Position numbers and translations under genes: made by a program. Below, piece by piece: positions 56,776 through 64,000 of a stretch of 64,000 nt of DNA. The stretch is from contig OV884012.1 of assembly GCA_930367205.1 (NCBI GenBank), positions 151,047,405 to 151,111,404 of the forward strand, written 5' to 3'. The stretch's first letter is position 1. Each line of letters opens with the position of its first letter. The notes under the pieces were generated by a model. It made no database searches. It was given only the letters and a program-made list of their open reading frames with translations, and was not told where the DNA came from. Source of the stretch: Acanthosoma haemorrhoidale. Taxonomy: Eukaryota > Arthropoda > Insecta > Hemiptera > Acanthosomatidae.

Positions 56776-58205
56776 TTCATTTTATTTCATTGAATTGAAA
56801 TAAAAATCTTTGCTTTCATATCTATTCAAAAACATAAAATTTAAATAACATAATAATAAGTAGTTCAAGCAATTAACTTATACAACGTACAACGATTAAT
56901 AATTTACTAATCATAAATTGTATAATATAAAATAGAATACTATAATTAAGGAAAAAACCTAACCCGGAAGACAATTATAAATAAAAAGAAATTTGTGACA
57001 CATCATGAAAGTTTTTAATGGTCCAGTCTTTTATGCTTGTATTTTCTACAACACAAACTATCTTGAAAGTAAATTATTATCGCATTTAAGCGTTCATACG
57101 GACTTTCGATTTTTAGTTTTCACAAATAGTCTTGCACTTCTGAAGCATCTAAAACTTCGTGCATGTGTATTATTGGAGTTCTTCTAGGAAACGAACCAAT
57201 GAATATTGTCCATTCATTTTGTTCGTTTGCAGTTTTTTTTATAGTTATTAGTACATGTTTTTGACCAGATTGGGCATGTATAAAGTAGGTGGAATAGTTC
57301 TTATGGACAAATTATAAACCAACTTTTTACTCTCTAAGTTTAAACCAGACTTCCTATTCATAATTAAAAACAAAATATTGTTTATATACTTAGTGAAAGG
57401 TGATTTAGAATCTAAGCATACAGCTAGATCTCTACCGATATGTTTCCATTCTACTTGGTTGGTCCCTTATCGGAACCTTCTTGTTAGTATCAGGCCTTCC
57501 TTTGCTAAATGTTTTGCATCTATTAATATTTTTAAAGCATTTTTCTGTTGGCAACGGTGTCTACCCTTTAAGATAGTTAAGATGTAGACCCTTTGAGATA
57601 TAGAGGTCTCCTTCATCTTCAAATAAAGTGATGCCAAGAATCCTTGTCATTTAATATACATGAGAAAACGTGCCCTGCCTACATCATAAAAGAATTTCTT
57701 TATTTATAACTTAAAAGATGTGTATCACATAGTGTAGACGTCATTCTCAATTCCACGAGTAACACGGTTTCAGGACTTCCGTCAACGTTGAAACAAATAA
57801 CAGGACAATTCCGTAAAAGCGGATTCCTATTCCGGGTGCGTACGAGCGAGCAGACAGGGAGAGAACATTCCCGCTGCTGGGATGTGACAGGGAGAAAGGG
57901 AGGAGGGAGTTGGTAATAAAGCAAAAGTGAACAGAGGTATCCTTCACCCCAGCCCACACGTCACAATTCCCCAACACGGAAAACCCATTGCCTTGCGTCC
58001 TTACTTAATTTATTTTTAAACCTTCATCTGCTCTGCCTCTTTCAGCTTGAATGAAACATGGGCAACGCATTCGTGCGAATTGCGAAAAGGAAATACAGAA
58101 GTGTCTTATTCTCTTTTGTTTAAGGTTTGCCCTTTCTGAGTTGAACCTTAAAGCCTTCCTGGTGAGTAGATTTGCGTCTCCCTACAATTTTTATTTTATT
58201 TTTTT
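56776..58205. other. AT-rich DNA; GC-richer block 57770-57960
   Basis: The block has overlapping minus-strand frames (57700-57957, 57747-57977) without any domain. Frames 57005-57187 and 57378-57587 are also featureless. Confidence 0.3.
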
Positions 58206-58527
58206 AACAACAACAGCTTTATTATGATAAAATTACAATCTGCCTCAATAAGCAATAAGCAGAGGCCTTCCAAATCCACATGGTTGTCACCTCCCTCGCA
58301 TCCAAAAGAGGAACCGTCTTGGGAAGTCCCCCACGTTCCTCCGTCAGCCGCGTCACCGGATACGAGCCAGTGCAGGCTGACGAAGAGCGCGAGAGCCACC
58401 AACCCTCAGGACATGATTGTAGAAACTGGCCATTGTCAGGACTCCCAATGTTACGCATTTATAGCAGGTCACGAGGCAACTGCCGTTTTAGTCTCCAAGG
58501 AGAATTATAGGGATGAGTGGTGCGGTT
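58206..58527 (-). mobile_element. LINE-A copy p
   Basis: Minus-strand copy: tail CTGTTGTTG read as CAACAACAG on plus, 3' UTR with a deletion just upstream of the tail (GCAGAGGCCTTCC joined to AGCAATAAG) and part of the ORF2 end to about 58527. A possible short duplication AATTTTT-AT flanks it but is low-complexity. Confidence 0.8.
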
Positions 58528-60303
58528 TTAATTTTTTATAAAACAGTATAGTACTGATTAAAAGACTACTTTTAATTATCTAACAGGAAGGAAATACTTT
58601 ATTAATTCGTTCAGTAAATAATGTATTTTATACCAATTTGAACGTGAACAAATTGAAAAGCTTTGGTAAAATCCTTCACTTACTTCATGGAGCAAAAAAA
58701 CTAGATCTAGGAAAGTCTTCATCTAGAACCCCAAGTCTAGTGCATTGCCACATTAATCATACTATCCCCTCCAGACACCCCATTAAGTATAATAATAAAA
58801 GACAGGTAGCGCCAGGGTGGTAAATTTTCTGTTAACTTAATAACTCATTAAATTCCATTCCCAACGGGAGTACGGAAGAAGGGGTCCTACCAGAAGAAGG
58901 AAAGTCTTTTGGGGATGGTGCCAATTCCGCAGTCAAACAAAAGACTTTTTCCTGCCGTTAATCTTCCAGTTCCGCTAAGCTTTTAGTTTTTATACTGAAA
59001 TTATTCAGTCGAATTAAAGGACAATATGAATGGCCTTAACTTTTGGTAATAGAAGAAAAGAAAAAACTTCCAGAGCGACGAGCTAAGAAAAAATAATTAT
59101 TTCTAAAAGATAGAGACATTATGTTGGCCACAGGCCGAAGCAACTGGGTCAGCCAACTCTCCAGACCCACCTGTTAGTCGGTGGGACCACTTTCATTTTT
59201 TAACGTGCCTTCTTCTGTCGGCACTTTTCTTATACGTATCTATAACTAAATCCAAGTATCACTGGTATCACTTGTTCTTAACGATATTGAACAATGAAAC
59301 AGGACGTTTTGTATTTTTTTTTACAGTACATTACAAACATAGGATAGATACCCTAATCACTAATGGTTTGGGGTGTATGGGCTCTTTGGATTGTTGCACT
59401 GGGTTTTGGAGCACGTTTGGCTACGGAGACACTATGGGTAGCATTTTGGCTTTTCTTAAATGCATACGTGCATACTAAACGAAAGTGGACTGTGCTGAAG
59501 TGTAGTACAATATTCGTGCACTCAAGCACCTGGGCCTTATTCAACCTAAGGATGCTTGGACCTCTATACTCGCTCACATGCTCCCTCTTATAATACTAAT
59601 AATAACATCCCTTAGACATTAATCAGTCCCTCGACAAAACTAGTAATCAGTCCCCACTAAAATTCACTAAATCTAAATAAATTCAAACACTGATTCACAC
59701 TTGGATATCTATATATACATAAGCGTGCATGTTTGTGATGGGTATACTTATGTACGCACATGAAGAGTAACAATGATTAATAACTCTTGATTAAATGAAA
59801 AAATACCATCAAATACCTAAGGCGATGACTGATGTGTGGATTGAGAAGGGTATGGGAGAAGAGAGTGCTCTGAGTCCTAACTTAATTTGGCTTGAGTTCC
59901 AATTGTAGAGCAAAGGAGTTGAGTCATTCTGTCTCAAATGAGGATCAAGCTGTGTAGCTGTTTTGAGATCATCATCCAATTGTGTACGTTAGCGTGCGCA
60001 GACATAACTAAATCCGAAGTAATCAGTCTTTAGTGACCTACCAACAACATTTGAATGTGACCTGCTTAATAATTGTAAAATAATCGTCAGTAACATTGTT
60101 TCCTTTCTTATCCCCAACTGTTTCGCTCTATTCTATTCATTTTATTATTTTCCCTTTAATCGTTCCCTATGTTTAAACTTCACTGCTCCGTCAGAAAATA
60201 AATGTATATACCATTGGCTACAATCTAGTAAAGGAGGTTACCGCATACCTTTTTACTTTTTGTATAATCGTGAATTATACCTTATTTTTATACATTAATT
60301 AGC
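58528..60303. other. Intergenic DNA, no recognised gene
   Basis: GC-richer stretches at 58860-58980 and 59120-59220 are not repeated. Frames at 59272-59593 are tryptophan-rich or low-complexity with no motif. Confidence 0.3.
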
Positions 60304-60361
60304 TGCCTTATAAAAGGCAGATTGTAATTATAGCACAATAAAGGAATATAATAATAAAAAA
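60304..60361 (+). mobile_element. LINE-A copy r, ~58-bp 3'-end insertion
   Basis: Contains TGCCTTATAAAAGGCAGATT, GTAATTATAGCACAATAAAG and an AT/A-rich tail (short-UTR type as in copies n and q). Flanked by AATTAGC (60297-60303 and 60362-60368), a weak 7-bp duplication. Confidence 0.7.
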
Positions 60362-60544
60362 AATTAGCAATTTTGGGATGTACTTAATTAAAATGCTTGT
60401 AAATAGGTTTTTTTTAATTTGAGCTAAGCACTTTTATTTTTCATTGAATCATACGATGTTTTATTTATTTTTCCTAAAGAGAATTAAAGTTATTCATTTT
60501 TATATATGTATATATACATCTTTAATGTGCTAAAATTATTAGGG

Positions 60545-61406
60545 AGTAATTGTGATAAATGTTTTCATTCATACCATATTTACAATTTTTCTTTCATTCG
60601 CTCATTCATACAGTATTTACAAACAGCCCAGAGACCTCCCAAATCCTTATGATTGTCCCCTTTCTCACATGCGAAAGAGGAAGTGGAGTCTTGGGAAGTA
60701 CCCACGCTCCTCAGTCAGGTGCGTCACCGGATACGAGACATGATTGGAGAAACTGGCCATTGCCAGGACTCCCACTGTTACGCATTTATAGCAGGTCACG
60801 AGGCCACCGACGTTTTAGTTTCCGAGGAGGATTATAGGGATGAATGGTGCAGTACAATGACCTCCCAACCCACATGGTTTTCACGTCCCTCGCATGCGAA
60901 AGAGGAAGTGGAAACTTGGGAAGTCCCCCACGCTCCTCCGTCAGCCGCGTCACTGGATACTAGCCAGTGGAGGCTGACGAAGAGCGCGAAAGCCACACAC
61001 GCTCTGGACATTGGAGAAACTGGCCATTGCCAGGACTGTTACGCATTTATAGCAGGTCACTGCCGTTTTAATCTCCGAGGAGGATTATAGGGATGAGTGG
61101 TGCAGTGCAATGTGCTACGGGATTAGAGTGGTTGGATAGGTTACTATGGAATTGCATGAACTTGGAAGGGATGAGTTTAAGAATGTAAGGTATATTGAGA
61201 TCGTTATAAAGGGTTTTGTTGCTGACGTAATAAGGGAAATTTACTATTGTTCTGAGGACTTTTGATTGAAAGAATTGGATGCGCTTGATGTTCGACTTTT
61301 TGCTGTCCCTCATAGCTCTATACCTTATGGCCAGGTTGGCTTACGTAAAACTTTGTAAATGAGTAATTAGTTTTCTATTGAGAGATGGGATGTCCTTTGA
61401 AGTAGT
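60545..61406 (-). pseudogene. LINE-A copy g: chimeric copy with duplicated 3' UTR
   Basis: Reading plus, the 3' UTR appears first as the copy-f subtype (60545-60860). A second, different UTR unit of the standard subtype follows (about 60858-61110), joined at a GAC microhomology. ORF2 comes next: the minus-strand frame 61313-61068 reads KKSNIKRIQFFQSKVLRTIV, NKTLYNDLNIPYILKLIPSK and FMQFHSNLSNHSNPVA. It extends to the TSHLSIENK region at about 61406. The ORF end is frameshifted. It could be an insertion of one LINE-A tail into another, template switching or unequal exchange. Confidence 0.82.
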
Positions 61407-61614
61407 ATTCATTTGTTAATGAATTCATTGCTATCTTATTTTTATTCAAAGGGAACTGAGTTCTTATAATAAAGATTTTTTTTCTATTCCATGTAGTATT
61501 CCGTACCATACAGCTTATTTGTACGGTGCTTCAATGCTTTAAGATAAAAGTCACTTAATTTATAGCAGCTCTAACCCAAAGTCTTCATCTTTACTATATT
61601 TTAGAACTACTGAG

Positions 61615-61662
<48 letters not shown>

Positions 61663-62247
61663 ATTTCTTTATTTTTTGTTTTTGTGTACTAATGAACAAT
61701 AAATGAGCTTTATTAACATAAGTGCCCCACCAAAGACAACAACAAGAGCGCACACTCTAAAATGACTCCTTGTTGAATAGTAGTTGAGCAGCTCTCAGCT
61801 ACTTCCTAGTGAAAGGCGAAGACAACAGCCTTCAGACCGACTAACAACCAGTTACAGGCTCACTTTCGCCTAATATCACAACCGCTCCTAATCAACCTTA
61901 TTCCTTGAGTAGAGAATTGTAATTATGAACCAATTTGTATCGTTTGTTGTTAATGTAACTTTACATTTAAGTCTTTACAGCCTCAAATCGGAACAGAGAA
62001 TTTAGCCATATGCAATAATGCTAACGGCACTGGAGTTCAGCGCCATCCTCCAACTACGGCGACCATGTTCGTTTACCCTCAGCTTCTGACCTTCGTTAAC
62101 TCTTCATGAGCTGTTTTATAATGTATGTCACTCGCCAAGGGTTTATGATGTATAGTAATTTAGTACGTGTGATGTTTTTAATTCTCGGAAAAGAAGAAAA
62201 CGGCTAAAAGAATAGGATTCCAATTAATGTATTTTGGCATAGAGGTA
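61407..62247. other. Intergenic DNA with (TA)n microsatellite
   Basis: A run of about 22 TA units at 61618-61663. The rest shows no gene; 61700-62110 is mixed composition and non-repeated. Confidence 0.5.
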
Positions 62248-63129
62248 AAGGGTGTCCCAGAATTACGCAATATTTGAATTTGCCGCCATTCGTGCAGTAA
62301 AGTGCTGGCAATCCTAAAAAAAAACAATTTGTCAGCTGACAGTTTAAGGTTAGTAAAAATGGAGCGTTACACGATAGAACAACGTGTCTTTATTATTGAA
62401 CATTATCTCAAAAAAAAATTAAAGTTTGGCGGCCGCACTTCGAAAATTTCATACAAAATATGGTCGGAATAGTGTTTTGACTTCATCAACTGTGAAGAAA
62501 TTAATTGAAAAATTGAGGGAGACTGGATCAGTTGGAGTCACTAAACACACCGGTCGTCCAAAAACAAGCCGTTCAAATGTCAATATCGAAGCAGTGCGTG
62601 AGAGTGTTGTTGAAAATCCAGGAACATCAATCCGGCGTCGTAAACACAACTTTGTGCCGAAATTGGATGATATTGATATGGCCAATATGTGGTTTCAACA
62701 AGATGGTGCCACATGCCATACAGCCCATGAAGCAATTCAAATACTGCATGAGACATTTCCATGTCGTGTACTCTCTCGTTTCGGTGCTCAGGATTGGACC
62801 CCTAGATCGTGTGATTTAACACCTTTAGGTTTTTTTATGAGGTATTTGAATTCAAGGTTGTATATCAACAAGCCCACATCCACCAGTGCATTAAAATTCA
62901 ACGCTGCATCAACGAAATTCAACCACATTTATGCCAAATGGTCATGGAAAATTTCGACAAAAGAGTCCGTATGTGCCAGCAAAGTGGTAGAGCCCATTTG
63001 CTCGATGTGTTATTCCATAAATAACCCTATCCTAACTACTTTAAAATTCAATAAAAAATTAACAACAAAAATATTAAAAACTGTGTTTTCTATTTAAATC
63101 AAATCTTGCGTTAATTCTGGGACACCCAT
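62248..63129 (+). mobile_element. DUF4817-type Tc1/mariner-like transposon, complete ends, 882 bp
   Basis: The left end AAGGGTGTCCCAGAATTACG (62248 onward) and the complement of the right end ATGGGTGTCCCAGAATTAAC (to 63129) form terminal inverted repeats. TA lies at 62246-62247 and 63130-63131. The truncated copy at 22.4-22.8 kb shares the left end and also borders TA, which fixes the boundary. The element is internally deleted. Confidence 0.88.
62359..63097 (+). pseudogene. DUF4817-type transposase pseudogene
   Basis: The ATG at 62359 starts ERYTIEQRVFIIEHYLKK. A base change in the A run near 62411-62420 shifts the frame. The second frame (62426-63097) continues ALRKFHTKYGRNSVLTSSTV, KLIEKLRETGS and SVVENPGTSIRRR. 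It then jumps by internal deletion to FVPKLDDIDMANMWFQQDGA, in which the second catalytic aspartate (QQDG, followed by TCHTA) is kept. The first catalytic block, normally 'FSDEAHF', is lost in the deletion. The third, normally CDLTPLDYFLWG, reads CDLTPLGFFMRY, so that Asp is Gly. Later residues are frameshifted. In live relatives this is a cut-and-paste DDxD transposase; this one is dead. Confidence 0.9.
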
Positions 63130-63131
63130 TA

Positions 63132-64000
63132 GAATGTAAGGAAACAAATTAACGTGAAAAAAATTGGTCTTGTTTCATAGAGAATTTCAAGATGAAGCTA
63201 TTATATAAAGGTTTGAAGTGTTATTTCTCCCACAAGATAAGCAAATCAGAGACGAGAATTCTTTTAAAAAAATAATTTTAATGATAGTTCAAATAAAAGT
63301 TGCAACTAATGCTGAAAGAGTTTTGGGTACCAACAATATTAATTGATTTCATTACTTGTTAATCAATAGTGTTTAAATGTTTTTCCTCTTCGTTGAAAAG
63401 TAGATTTTCAATGCCCTAGGTGGTAAAACAGATAAAATCGTAGACATTCATTTAAGTTAAAACTCACCCGCCAACACTGTACAGTTTTACGATTTCTTGA
63501 TTCACGTCCTTAAATCACAACAAAAAAATTTAGTTTAAATAATGATCAACTTTTAGTTGTTGGAAAAACGTAATGACATAACTACACTATGGTAAACTCA
63601 AACGTACGGCCGCCTATCATAGAGCGCCCAGCCTGCTGATACAATTGTACAACTAATAAACGGGAGCAACACGTACTCAAAGGCAGATCTAGGACATTAG
63701 ATGATCCTTCAATGTTTGCCTATCCGTCACTAAATACTTAAGCCCATAAGCTCTGCTTCCAATTAAATATTAGCACAACGTTATTGCCCGCACTGTTAGC
63801 TGAGTGAGTATATAATTGGCCTTTTGAAATGCTCCCCGACCTCACCAGCTCTCATCTGTAGAGTAGATTCGCCCTGTAGATCTGTGCCCAGGCTTATCTC
63901 ATATAACTTGTTTGTTTTTATCAAATTTTGGTGAGAATATTAACATCGTGTAAAAAAAAAAAATTGACCTTTTGCTTGATATCGAAACTGTAACATTTTC
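63132..64000. other. Intergenic DNA, nothing recognised
   Basis: AT-rich to 63590; mixed composition at 63600-63900 without open frames or repeats shared with the window. Confidence 0.35.

Noticed and set aside
57700..57977. Two overlapping minus-strand frames of 76-85 codons
   Set aside because: They overlap in different frames with no signature; more likely non-coding GC-richer DNA.
59272..59593. Tryptophan-rich open frames
   Set aside because: Three competing frames over the same stretch on both strands, none with a recognised domain.
1..64000. CRISPR arrays, bacterial operons, attachment sites, rRNA genes
   Set aside because: None seen; spaced short repeats are absent, and composition and transposon content are those of an insect genome.

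Overview
The window looks like insect nuclear DNA: AT-rich, no operons or bacterial-type genes, and almost wholly non-coding sequence packed with transposon remnants. The transposon mix supports this: Jockey-like non-LTR retrotransposons, a mariner with TIRs starting TTAGKTTGGTG, a DUF4817-type Tc1/mariner relative and a hAT MITE. A hemipteran-type genome is my best guess, but only a guess. I found no intact host protein gene, no rRNA or functional tRNA gene and no CRISPR. Every recognisable protein stretch is a dead transposon ORF.

I named the repeat families by comparing the window with itself. LINE-A is a Jockey-like element with about 18 5'-truncated copies on both strands; its ORF2 ends LKRQWPRDLL, followed by a 3' UTR of up to about 400 bp ending AATAAAG plus a TTG-rich or A-rich tail. 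LINE-B has 5 copies (near 4.8, 5.5, 30.7, 36.7 and 42.6 kb) and a 3' end GGGGCTATGAAAA. LINE-G has 3 copies (0.6, 19.8, 42.7 kb). Repeat C (~300-360 bp, 4 copies), D (2 copies, ~600-700 bp), E (2 copies, ~300 bp) and H (2 inverted copies, ~575 bp) are unclassified. Two related tRNA-derived SINE-like sequences lie at 2.7 and 13.7 kb.

Layout: 0-5.6 kb holds LINE-G RT, a SINE, H1 and a nested LINE-A-in-LINE-B insertion. 7-13.9 kb holds LINE-A copies, two C copies in inverted orientation around an RT fragment, a 371-bp hAT MITE and a SINE. 14.4-17.4 kb holds E1 and a complete but internally deleted mariner. 18-22.8 kb holds D1, a LINE-G micro-insertion, H2, a Jockey gag/endonuclease fragment and a truncated DUF4817 element. 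24.6-28.4 kb holds LINE-A copies and D2. 30.7-42 kb alternates LINE-A, LINE-B and C copies with a 39-bp-TIR MITE at 39.5 kb. 42.6-49.2 kb holds LINE-B with a LINE-G insertion, the longest LINE-A (RT motifs A and C visible) and E2. 52.6-53.4 kb holds a GC-rich possible LTR. 54.7-61.4 kb holds more LINE-A, including a chimeric tandem copy. 62.2-63.1 kb holds a complete but dead DUF4817 element.

Between the transposons lie several GC-richer islands (about 0.06-0.3, 4.2-4.45, 29.1-29.5, 44.4-44.65, 47.0-47.4 and 49.2-49.8 kb) that do not repeat in the window and do not code. They could be conserved regulatory elements of a distant gene, which would make this a gene desert or a very long intron. 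No new multi-gene system is visible. The most informative signals are the precise target-site duplications, which show very short retrotransposition events (48 bp, 80 bp), one poly(A) insertion of unrecognised RNA origin, and several unclassified repeat families.
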